NCBI GenBank assembly: GCA_027490195.1
Contig: JAIXYN010000066.1
Location: forward strand, 1 to 64,000
Length of the DNA: 64,000 nucleotides
Source of the DNA: Verrucomicrobiaceae bacterium
Lineage (GTDB): Bacteria; Verrucomicrobiota; Verrucomicrobiia; Verrucomicrobiales; Verrucomicrobiaceae
Reading direction: 5' to 3'
The first letter of the stretch is position 1. Each line of letters opens with the position of its first letter. Shown piece after piece: positions 46,501-52,660 of this stretch. Under the pieces are notes generated by a model. It was given only the letters and a program-made list of their open reading frames with translations, did no database searches and was not told the origin of the DNA. A program made the translations under genes and the position numbers.

Positions 46501-47411
46501 CACCCACGGCAGCCGGCACCTTCGCAGGAACGGTGACCGCCAGCAATGGCATTGGCACTGCAGCCACGCAGAATTTCAGCATCGTTATTGCCAAAGCCGC
46601 CGCCATGGTCTCGCTGGGCGGTCTGACGCAGACATTCAACAACACGCCACGTTTCGCCACGGCTACGACCACTCCATCCGGCCTCACGGTCGACTACCTG
46701 TATGACAGCTCCAGCACTGCGCCGACGAACGCGGGCAGTTACGCGGTGGTGGCCACTATCAACGACAGCAACTACAGCGGAACTGCCTCGGGTACGCTGG
46801 CCATCAACAAAGCGACAGCCGGACTTGTTTTGAACGGGCTATTGCAAACCTACGACGGCAGTCCGAAGCCCGTTTCGGCCACCACCACGCCGTCCGGACT
46901 CACGGTGAGCATCACCTATGACGGGTCCGCAAGCGCGCCCACCAATCATGGCAGCTATGTCATTGCCGCCAGTATCAACGACGCAAACTACAGCGGCGCG
47001 GGTAGCGGCACGCTGACCATCAGGGGCCAGTCTGCCGCAAGCTGGCGCACGCAGCGCTTCTCCTCCCCAGAGATCACAGCAGGCTTGGCCGCCGATGATG
47101 CCGATGCCGATGGCGATGGCTTGAAGAATCTGGTCGAGTACGCGCTAGGGACCGATCCGCGGGTACGCAATGCCTCGCCCGCTCCCATCTTGGACGCCAA
47201 TGGTCTGACTTTGTCCTTCACACGCCCCAAAGATTTGCCCAATGTCAGCTACTCCGCCGAATCTACCGACAGTTTTGGCACCTGGACTCCCATCACTCTG
47301 GAACTTGTGAACGATGGTCCGGTGCAAACCTGGCGCGCGCGGGATACGCTTGCGACTGGCAATCCTAACCGGCGCTTCATCCGGCTGGTGTTTACGGCTG
47401 TCGCAAATTAG
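43521..47411 (+). CDS. Secreted Fn3/Ig repeat protein with embedded cyclophilin domain
   Basis: ATG 43521 (or 43527) gives 1,297 residues with a signal peptide ending A-V-A-A-P. Order: Fn3 domains (~35-300), an He_PIG Ig-like domain (~320-400), a cyclophilin-type peptidyl-prolyl isomerase (~415-610), one cadherin-like segment, four He_PIG repeats (S-G-A-L-P-T-G-L-S-L-S-T-G-G-V-I-(S/T)-G-T-P), two MBG repeats (~1030-1170), then D-A-D-G-D-G-L-K-N-L-V-E-Y-A-L-G and the tail module ending F-I-R-L-V-F. In the isomerase, F-H-R, G-F-x-x-Q and Q-F-F-V keep the equivalents of CypA Arg55, Phe60, Gln63 and Phe113; Met61 is Val and the Trp121/His126 positions are replaced. Probably extracellular or outer-surface. 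An SDR gene follows after 22 bases. Confidence 0.88.
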   Translation: MPMASCSFSHQAVRLFIFSFLALAFTSAAVAAPNAPTNLRCAVTGSNAFALIWDDNSTDETNFELVINSASTFALGASPGTGTISTNLSGLTGTVTFQIRATNGSGSSVSNIVNVTFATFGTPSNLLSKIQADGSVILMWTDNAFSEAGYFVEIATAAGGPFTVLGSPGANFTGLISALAPSTTYFFRVRGFQGTSASPTATTAYSSVASFTTPVLTPPTSLTATSASEGTVNLSWADNSAVEGGYGVYSRLSGSGSYTLLAYAAPNATTYPVTGLTAGTAYDFRVTAAFQSATIIESAPSNTASATTKDGFTSGTAPPIFFNQAFSYQAVVTTGSARTSWSITGLPTGLNFNNSTGAITGTPTVTGAFNCPMSATFANGWTATNTLQLRVIRAPGAPVPATTITTQTLAVGGNTSVALGDKFSDPDSESAVRIVTNIGTMDFILFNSATPLAVANFLSYVNAAVNNYNGAVFHRAISGFVAQAGAFKVQSAPNNFSVTPTSASPTNEPGISNLRGTVAMAKIGGNPNSATNQFFVNLGNNSSNLDRDSGSPNANGGFTAFARVAGNGMTVADAIGGLPNATYSVNLGGTSTSMDNWPLTSSSAAMDTTKVVSITSAAPVAVLSYAVTGNTSPAVASATISGTNVQINALAGGQTNVTVTATDLDGSTVSQTFNVTVNQAPTITSSPPPAAIVNGAYSVSYTTTGFPAPTFSVTSGALPTGLSLSTGGVISGTPTAAGTFTGTVTASNGIGTAATQNFSITVNQAPAFTNGPPSGAGVLGTAYTSFTYTFTGAPAPTFTVTSGALPTGLSLSTGGVISGTPTAAGTFTGTVTASNGIGTAATQNFSITVNQAPAFTNAPPSSAGVLGAAYTSFSYTATGSPAPTFAVTSGALPTGLSLSTGGVITGTPTVVGTFTGTVTASNGIGTAATQNFSITVNQAPAFTNAPPSGSGVFGTAYTSFTYSATGSPAPTFTVTSGALPTGLSLSTGGVISGTPTAAGTFAGTVTASNGIGTAATQNFSIVIAKAAAMVSLGGLTQTFNNTPRFATATTTPSGLTVDYLYDSSSTAPTNAGSYAVVATINDSNYSGTASGTLAINKATAGLVLNGLLQTYDGSPKPVSATTTPSGLTVSITYDGSASAPTNHGSYVIAASINDANYSGAGSGTLTIRGQSAASWRTQRFSSPEITAGLAADDADADGDGLKNLVEYALGTDPRVRNASPAPILDANGLTLSFTRPKDLPNVSYSAESTDSFGTWTPITLELVNDGPVQTWRARDTLATGNPNRRFIRLVFTAVAN
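45549..46585 (+). repeat. Four tandem He_PIG repeats, 261-bp period
   Basis: Units start at 45549, 45804, 46065 and 46326: the first spacing is 255 bases and the next two exactly 261 (87 codons). Long DNA tracts are identical between copies, indicating recent tandem duplication or conversion. Confidence 0.85.
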
Positions 47412-47433
47412 AGTGATATAAATAAGGCCTCTC

Positions 47434-48207
47434 ATGCCCGCCCAATACGCCCGTTATCCCTCGCTTGTTGATCGCACCGTTTTCATCACCGGCGGTGCCG
47501 ATGGTATCGGCAGTGCCCTCGTCGAGCAGTTTGCCCTCCAGGGCAGTCGCGTCGCATTCGTGGACAAAAACGTGCCCTATGCAAAGGCCACCATCCAGCG
47601 CTGCATCGACGCCGGCGCAGCGCACACGCCCTTGTTCTATGAGGTCGATCTCCTCGACATCGATGCGCTGAAAGCTGCCTGCGCCGCCGCCGTTCGCGAT
47701 CTCGGCAGCATCACCGTCCTCGTCAACAACGCAGCCAACGACGACCGCCATGAATGGCAGGACGTGACCCCTGAGTACTTTGACAACCGCATCAACACCA
47801 ACCTCCGTCATTACTTCTTCGCCATTCAGGCCCTCGCTCCGCAGATGATCGCCGCTGCGCAGGGCTCCGTGATCAACATCGGCTCCAGCAGCTACATGAT
47901 GCAGGAAGACTTCTTCCCGGGCTACGCCATCGCCAAGTCTGCCGTGGAAGGCATCACCCGCACCATGGCCCGCACCTTCGGCCCCCATGGCGTGCGCGTT
48001 AATACAGTCCTCCCCGGCTGGGTGCCGACCGAGCGCCAGCTCACCAAGTGGTGGTCCCCGGAAGGCGAAGCCGGCACCCTGCGAGATCAAGCCATCAAGC
48101 GCCGCATCACCCCCGAAGAATTTTCCCAGATGGTCCTCTTCCTCGCCGCCGACGATGGTGCCGCCTGCACCGCCCAGCAGTTCATGGTTGATGGTGGTAG
48201 GTTCTAA
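47434..48207 (+). CDS. SDR family oxidoreductase
   Basis: 257 residues, classical short-chain dehydrogenase length. T-G-G-A-D-G-I-G (residues 20-27) binds the NAD(P) dinucleotide, N-N-A-A follows near residue 91, the catalytic Ser lies in I-G-S-S-S and the catalytic Y-A-I-A-K lies near residue 165; the C-terminus ends V-D-G-G. An acidic D after beta-2 (F-V-D-K) suggests NAD preference. The W-x-P-T-E-R-Q segment resembles sugar/aldose dehydrogenase-type SDRs; the substrate is not fixed by sequence. It starts 22 bases after the repeat-protein stop, but the two functions have no obvious link. Confidence 0.85.
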   Translation: MPAQYARYPSLVDRTVFITGGADGIGSALVEQFALQGSRVAFVDKNVPYAKATIQRCIDAGAAHTPLFYEVDLLDIDALKAACAAAVRDLGSITVLVNNAANDDRHEWQDVTPEYFDNRINTNLRHYFFAIQALAPQMIAAAQGSVINIGSSSYMMQEDFFPGYAIAKSAVEGITRTMARTFGPHGVRVNTVLPGWVPTERQLTKWWSPEGEAGTLRDQAIKRRITPEEFSQMVLFLAADDGAACTAQQFMVDGGRF

Positions 48208-48211
48208 AATG

Positions 48212-48235
48212 ATGCCAGGCATGACTGGTACTTAT
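48212..48235 (-). repeat. Copy of the ATGCC(A/T)GGCAT dispersed repeat
   Basis: Begins 4 bases after the SDR stop: the palindrome ATGCCAGGCAT (48212-48222) followed by a diverged GA-TGG-ACTTA arm, as at 636-658. Fourth member of the family in the window. Confidence 0.5.
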
Positions 48236-48318
48236 CACCCCCGGCAGCCTTATTCGAATGAGGCTCCATCCACCTAAAAACCTCTTGAAAAACTCGGCTG
48301 AGAGGATTTGAGAGCGCG

Positions 48319-48400
48319 GGAGCATGGATGGCAAGGCGAGTGGCTCAGCCGCTATCGAAGGAGATAACAGCAAGCTACTCAGCACAGCCAGTCATGCTCC
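48319..48400. repeat. Long imperfect hairpin between convergent genes
   Basis: Arms at 48319-48332 and 48387-48400 match at 12 of 14 positions around a 54-base loop. An outer short stem (CCTCT/AGAGG) lies at 48285-48304. Either a folded transcript end or a small non-autonomous element spanning about 48275-48440. Confidence 0.4.
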
Positions 48401-48451
48401 GCCGCCTCAATGACTTCAGATGGATTTTTTCAACAGGCGGCCAAGCCAGTC

Positions 48452-48745
48452 TCACTTTTTCTCGATAAACACAAACCCGCTCAGCGGACGGGAACAGTCC
48501 GGCCAATCTTCCACCTCAAGGCACTCATCGATCAAAAGCACCGGCGCGTTTTCAGGCGCATTCCTCACCATCTTTCTCGCTTTCATCAGCTCTCTAACCA
48601 ACTCCAGCGCCAGGCTCCCAGCCACCTCCGCAGATTCAGCCTCTGGATACGCATGAATGTAAAATTCCCTCAGCCCCGGAAATTTGTCCTCTTTGTCCTG
48701 AATAAGGAAGTTTTGACCATGAACGATGACAGCAAATTTTTTCAT
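48452..48745 (-). CDS. Small hypothetical protein, 97 aa
   Basis: ATG 48745 (open frame to 48877) starts M-K-K-F-A-V-I-V-H-G-Q-N-F-L-I-Q; the protein is compact, with alternating beta (F-A-V-I-V-H-G) and helix (S-L-A-L-E-L-V-R-E-L-M-K-A-R). It has no signal peptide. No family recognised; composition and length look like a real small soluble protein. It converges on the SDR gene across the repeat-bearing spacer. Confidence 0.5.
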   Translation of the reverse strand: MKKFAVIVHGQNFLIQDKEDKFPGLREFYIHAYPEAESAEVAGSLALELVRELMKARKMVRNAPENAPVLLIDECLEVEDWPDCSRPLSGFVFIEKK

Positions 48746-48950
48746 GAAGAGATCAGACGTAGATAATACGTGAAAGGTAGGGTGGCGCATGGCCACACCT
48801 TCTTCAAGGCAACTTGCAGGCTCCAGTGACAAAGTGCTCTCGAGCTTGAGTTCGTTCTGGAAACACATGCAGCGCACCCAGCACGAACTAATCCACTCTA
48901 GGCAGAAAGACTGCGAGTGAGCAAGGCCCCCGTCCTTACTTCAGCCACAC

Positions 48951-50234
48951 TCAGTGCGCATGCCCGTGCCCGTATACCAGCCCATGCCATCCCGCCCAGG
49001 CCATGTAGCCCGCCAGCAACGTCAGCAGTACGCATGACACATACGGTGCCTTGCGCATCCACTCGCCAAAGCCGCTGAAGCGTTTCTGCGCACGCTGCAC
49101 ACTCCATGCCGCCGCAGCGCCCACTGTCACCATCGTCAGCGCCAGGCCAAAGCTGAACGCCCCCACAATTGCAAAGCCCAGCGCCACCTTTTTCAACTGT
49201 AGGCACACCAGTAAAATCGTAAACGCCGCAGGGCAGGGCATCAGCCCGCCCGTGATCCCAAACATCACAATTTGCGGTGTCGTCACGTTCTTGTTGCCGA
49301 AGCGTTTCGCGATGTCCTCCGCATGCGCACGCTCATGCGCATCCTGGTACACGTCTCCCTCCGGCTGCACCTCCTCCGCTATCACCGGCGCGTGGCTGTG
49401 CCCAAGCTCATGCCCATGCGCCGCCTCCGCAAACTTCAGCCGGTACGTGTGCGCATGGTCCGCATGCCCCAGCGTCAGCGTCGCCATAAACTCATGCGGC
49501 TCAGGTAGCATCGCCGTCGCCTCCCAGAAGCCCGCCCCCGGCTCAAACTGAAACACCTGCGTGCTCCCATCCAGCCGAGCCGTTTCCAGTTTCAAGGAAT
49601 TGCCCTTGGGCAGCGGCACCGCAGCACCGCTCGCTGTGCAGGGGTAAATCCGAAAGCGCGGCGGCACCCCGTCTTCATGCACCGCGATCTCCAGCCACCC
49701 GTGCCCGGTGTCAAGCAGCATCCCCCCATGGGCACCATGCGTGCGCTTGCCCGCTACTCGCAGGCTCGGCACCTTAAATCCGGCCGGCATCGTCACCTCA
49801 TGCTCAAACGCATGTGCATCAGCATGCTTATGTCCATGCAGTCCATCCTGCCCGTGCTCATGCGTGTGGCCGTGTCCATGTTCCTTAGCCTCCGCCACCT
49901 CACGGCGCGTCCTGATAAACATCCACACCGCCAGAGCCAAAATCAGCAGCGCAGAGCCCAGCTGGAGGTACGGCTCCACCGTCTCCGCATTCCACTCCCC
50001 ACCGTAGTGCAGTGCCACCGCCGCCAGCACCCAGATCAGCAGCGAGTGCGATATCGCCGCTGAGAGCCCCAGCAGCACCGCCTGCCACACCGTCCCCCGG
50101 ATCGCGATGATAAACGCCGCCATCATCGTCTTCGAGTGCCCCGGCTCTAGTCCATGCAGGGCCCCCAGCAAAATCGCCACAGGCACATACAGCCACGCAT
50201 GGCCGCTGCTCAGGTAGTCAGAGAAAGAATTCAT
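48951..50234 (-). CDS. RcnA-like nickel/cobalt exporter with large His-rich insert
   Basis: ATG 50234 gives 427 residues; the upstream frame to 50351 is not protein-like. Helix 1 carries H-G-L-E-P-G-H-S-K-T, the RcnA/NiCoT signature near residue 30. Two more helices follow, then a His-rich loop (H-G-H-G-H-T-H-E-H-G, residues ~118-150). Unlike RcnA (~270-290 aa), an extra ~130-residue beta-rich domain follows (G-A-H-G-G-M-L-L-D-T-G-H-G-W-L-E-I-A-V-H-E-D-G), then a second His cluster and three further helices including G-L-M-P-C-P-A-A-F. The tail ends G-H-G-H-A-H. Role: inner-membrane efflux of Ni/Co or a related metal. No RcnR repressor gene is adjacent. Confidence 0.85.
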   Translation of the reverse strand: MNSFSDYLSSGHAWLYVPVAILLGALHGLEPGHSKTMMAAFIIAIRGTVWQAVLLGLSAAISHSLLIWVLAAVALHYGGEWNAETVEPYLQLGSALLILALAVWMFIRTRREVAEAKEHGHGHTHEHGQDGLHGHKHADAHAFEHEVTMPAGFKVPSLRVAGKRTHGAHGGMLLDTGHGWLEIAVHEDGVPPRFRIYPCTASGAAVPLPKGNSLKLETARLDGSTQVFQFEPGAGFWEATAMLPEPHEFMATLTLGHADHAHTYRLKFAEAAHGHELGHSHAPVIAEEVQPEGDVYQDAHERAHAEDIAKRFGNKNVTTPQIVMFGITGGLMPCPAAFTILLVCLQLKKVALGFAIVGAFSFGLALTMVTVGAAAAWSVQRAQKRFSGFGEWMRKAPYVSCVLLTLLAGYMAWAGWHGLVYGHGHAH

Positions 50235-50647
50235 GGCGGTCAAATTAGTTGCGAGCTTCAGCGCGCTCTGGGGGAGGGTTAAGTACGTTGCAAGACGATC
50301 CAAAGCTATAAACAAACTTTGAGGCTCACAAAATACATCCGTTCCACCCACAGCTCACACTCTTCACCCACTACGCCAAACTGCAGGACACTTTCGCTTC
50401 AACTTTCATACCACATCATTTGTGTTGCATTTCGCCTGCCCATTTTCGCCCGCCCATCATTGCAGCCATCCCGCTTGCTTATCACCTCCACACCATGCCT
50501 TGTACGCGCAGGTGCACCCGCCTGCGCATGAAGAACCGCGCAGGCATCGCCGGAGATCATTCCGTCGCTCACACCACGAGCCCTCAGCCCACTCGTGTCC
50601 TGCTCATTGACAACCCCACCACCCCCAGACCGCACCCAGCCCCGCCC
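50235..50647. other. Divergent intergenic stretch
   Basis: 413 bases between the exporter and zinc-ribbon genes. Frames extending both genes into it look unlike protein. It probably holds both promoters; no operator recognised. Confidence 0.4.
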
Positions 50648-51259
50648 ATGACCCCCACCATCGCCACCGAAACGCTCCTCTCAGACCTCGCCCAGCTCAG
50701 CGACATCGACCTCGCCAAAAAACGCCTCGAGCCCAAGAGCGCCCGCTGTATTGAGCTCACCCAGGAGGCCAAAGGCCTGCGCACCCGCATCCCAGCCTCC
50801 GTCCTCCTTCACTACGACGCCCGCCTCTCCCGTGGCAAGCGCGGTGCCGCACGCATGCGCAACAACACCTGCGGCGGCTGCAATCTCGCCCTCCCCAGCG
50901 GCCAGCTTGCCGACATGCGCCATATAGACGCAGACCTCGTCCTCTGCTGCAACTGCAGCATCTACCTCCTCCCCTCCTTACCCGTCGAGGCAGACCCCGC
51001 TATCGAGACCGCCAAACCCGTCGTCGCCAAGAAAGTCGCCGTCAAAAAGCCCCGCAAGCCCAAAGTCGCCAAAGCCATCGACGCAGACGAGTCCGCCTCC
51101 TCCGAAGAGGAAGAACTCGAAGTCGAATCCGAAGTCGGCGCTCCGGAGGTATCTGAAGACACCGCCATCACCCCGGCAGAAATCGCCGCCGATCAGGCCC
51201 TCTCAGCCGAAGCGCAGGTCGAAGTCGAAGCAGAAGCCGAGATCGCCCTGCCTGCCTAA
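50648..51259 (+). CDS. C4-type zinc ribbon protein (zf-RING_7 type) with acidic tail
   Basis: ATG 50648 gives 203 residues. Residues ~1-50 are a short helical segment. Residues ~64-105 have C-G-G-C-x-L-A-L-P and a second pair C-C-N-C, the four-Cys ribbon seen in the Pfam family once annotated as possible nucleic-acid binding. Typical members have ~120 residues of coiled coil before the ribbon; here it is much shorter. The last 80 residues are Lys/Pro then Glu/Ala-rich low complexity, probably disordered. A terminator follows 33 bases after the stop. Confidence 0.75.
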   Translation: MTPTIATETLLSDLAQLSDIDLAKKRLEPKSARCIELTQEAKGLRTRIPASVLLHYDARLSRGKRGAARMRNNTCGGCNLALPSGQLADMRHIDADLVLCCNCSIYLLPSLPVEADPAIETAKPVVAKKVAVKKPRKPKVAKAIDADESASSEEEELEVESEVGAPEVSEDTAITPAEIAADQALSAEAQVEVEAEAEIALPA

Positions 51260-51292
51260 AGCATGGGCTCCAGGCCCGCCGAGATAGCATCA

Positions 51293-51332
51293 AATACCAG
51301 TCCATGGAATCTCCCATGGCTGGTATTTTTTT
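51293..51332 (+). terminator. Rho-independent terminator
   Basis: AATACCAG-T-CCATGG (51293-51307) pairs with CCATGG-CTGGTATT (51314-51327), one bulged base and a 6-base loop, followed by further Ts to 51332. It lies between the zinc-ribbon and cyclase genes. Confidence 0.85.
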
Positions 51333-51519
51333 GTGGTCAGGGCGCGCGCCCATAGAAGCTCCATTCAAAGCTCCTTCTGGAGCGCGCCACTCCAAGAAAA
51401 CCTTGGCATCCCCACCGGGAAAGCTAGCATCCACCCCTTTCGAAACCATCCATGCCCCGCATCATTCCTTCTCAGCCATCGCCTCGTCGGCCCCGCCCCC
51501 ATCTCTTCGCTTTTTGATC

Positions 51520-52167
51520 ATGGAACCTCTCATGTCCTCGCCCCACGAAGTCGGCATCCAGGCCTCGCAGGAGAGGCTGGAAAAGCTACTCGCAGAGCGC
51601 CTCACCCCCGGCGCAGACCGCGCTGCCGTGGACGCACGCATCTGGAATCTTTTTGGCGAAACCTGGGCCGTCATGTTCACCGATCTCTCCGGTTTCTCCC
51701 GTCACGTTGCCGAATTCGGCATCGTCCACTTTTTGCAGGTCATCTATGAGGCGCAACGCATCTTCACCCCCTGCGTGGACAGAAACGACGGCATCCGCTT
51801 GAAGGTCGAAGGCGACAGCATGCTCATCATCTTTCGCACCGTCGCCAGCGCCCTCCAATGCGCCATCGACATGCAGCGCACCGCCAAAGCCTACAACGCT
51901 GGCAAGCCCCAGGAAGAGCACATCCTGCAATGCATCGGCCTCGGCTACGGCCCCGTCCTCCGCATCGGCGACCACGATGTCTTTGGCCGCGAAGTCAACG
52001 CCGCCAGCAAGCTCGGCGAAGACACCGCCCAAGCCTGGGAAATCCTCGTTACCGATTCCGTCCAATCCGCCGCCGAAGCCGCCGAAATCCCAGGCCTCCA
52101 GTTCGAATCCATCCCAGACATTCCACCCGGTGCCAAGAGCGCCGCCCGGCTGCTCTACGAAATCTAA
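51520..52167 (+). CDS. Class III adenylate/guanylate cyclase-domain protein
   Basis: ATG 51520 (also 51532) gives 215 residues; the upstream frame overlaps the terminator. A short helical start precedes one cyclase domain: Asp55 in F-T-D-L-S-G-F (metal 1), Lys95 and Asp99 in L-K-V-E-G-D-S (base recognition, metal 2), Asp151 in D-H-D-V-F-G and Asn160 in V-N-A-A-S-K. The catalytic N-x-x-x-R arginine is Lys164, so activity may be reduced or changed. No membrane or sensor domain, so cytosolic. Lys/Asp at the base-recognition positions suggest ATP, giving cAMP; this is tentative. Confidence 0.82.
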   Translation: MEPLMSSPHEVGIQASQERLEKLLAERLTPGADRAAVDARIWNLFGETWAVMFTDLSGFSRHVAEFGIVHFLQVIYEAQRIFTPCVDRNDGIRLKVEGDSMLIIFRTVASALQCAIDMQRTAKAYNAGKPQEEHILQCIGLGYGPVLRIGDHDVFGREVNAASKLGEDTAQAWEILVTDSVQSAAEAAEIPGLQFESIPDIPPGAKSAARLLYEI

Positions 52168-52199
52168 AAGCACCCTCTGCTGCTCCACTCGCGGGCACC

Positions 52200-52520
52200 G
52201 CCATTTCCACCGCCATACTGCTTTCTACGTCCCAAAGCCCCTCCACACCCTCACCGCGCTCCTCCTCCTCATCTTCCTCAGCGCACTCCCTGCCACCGCC
52301 GCAGAGGCCACCTTCACATTCACCGTGCTCGAAATCCCTGACATCCAGCGCGGCGCGGGCCTCGCCATCGTTATGCGCACGCCCTCCGGCAAGACCTGGC
52401 TCTACGACACCAGCACCGCGCACGCTGAAAACTCTCCTCCGATGGCTGGTTCGCCAACTTCAATGCCGGGCGCGATCTCATCGCCCCACGGTGTCCAAAT
52501 CGGCCTTGCTCGTCGCCGCC
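52200..52520 (+). pseudogene. Truncated metallo-beta-lactamase-fold (ComEC C-terminal-like) gene
   Basis: One frame reads a signal-like L-T-A-L-L-L-L-I-F-L-S-A-L-P-A-T-A-A, then F-T-F-T-V-L-E-I-P-D-I-Q-R-G-A-G-L-A-I-V, then M-R-T-P-S-G-K-T-W-L-Y-D-T, matching the first strands of ComEC/MBL-type hydrolases. Near 52430 the frame shifts to D-G-W-F-A-N-F-N-A-G-R-D-L-I-A-P, and the H-x-H-x-D-H metal motif that should follow is absent. No start codon is present in frame. A broken gene with a large 3' deletion. Confidence 0.6.
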
Positions 52521-52660
52521 TTGTTAAACAGGCACACCCTCCAGCCCGCAAACAGGCCTCAATTCCTCCAGCAAAATTGAACTTCAGCCTCCCTCATCAC
52601 GTCCAATCTCGACTCAGAAACGATAGTCCTTAAGCAGGCCGCTTTTGTTGGCGGTCTGCC

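Noticed and set aside
51293-51332. Palindrome considered as another ATGCC(A/T)GGCAT repeat
   Set aside because: The sequence differs (CCATGG/CTGGTATT) and the T-run marks an intrinsic terminator.
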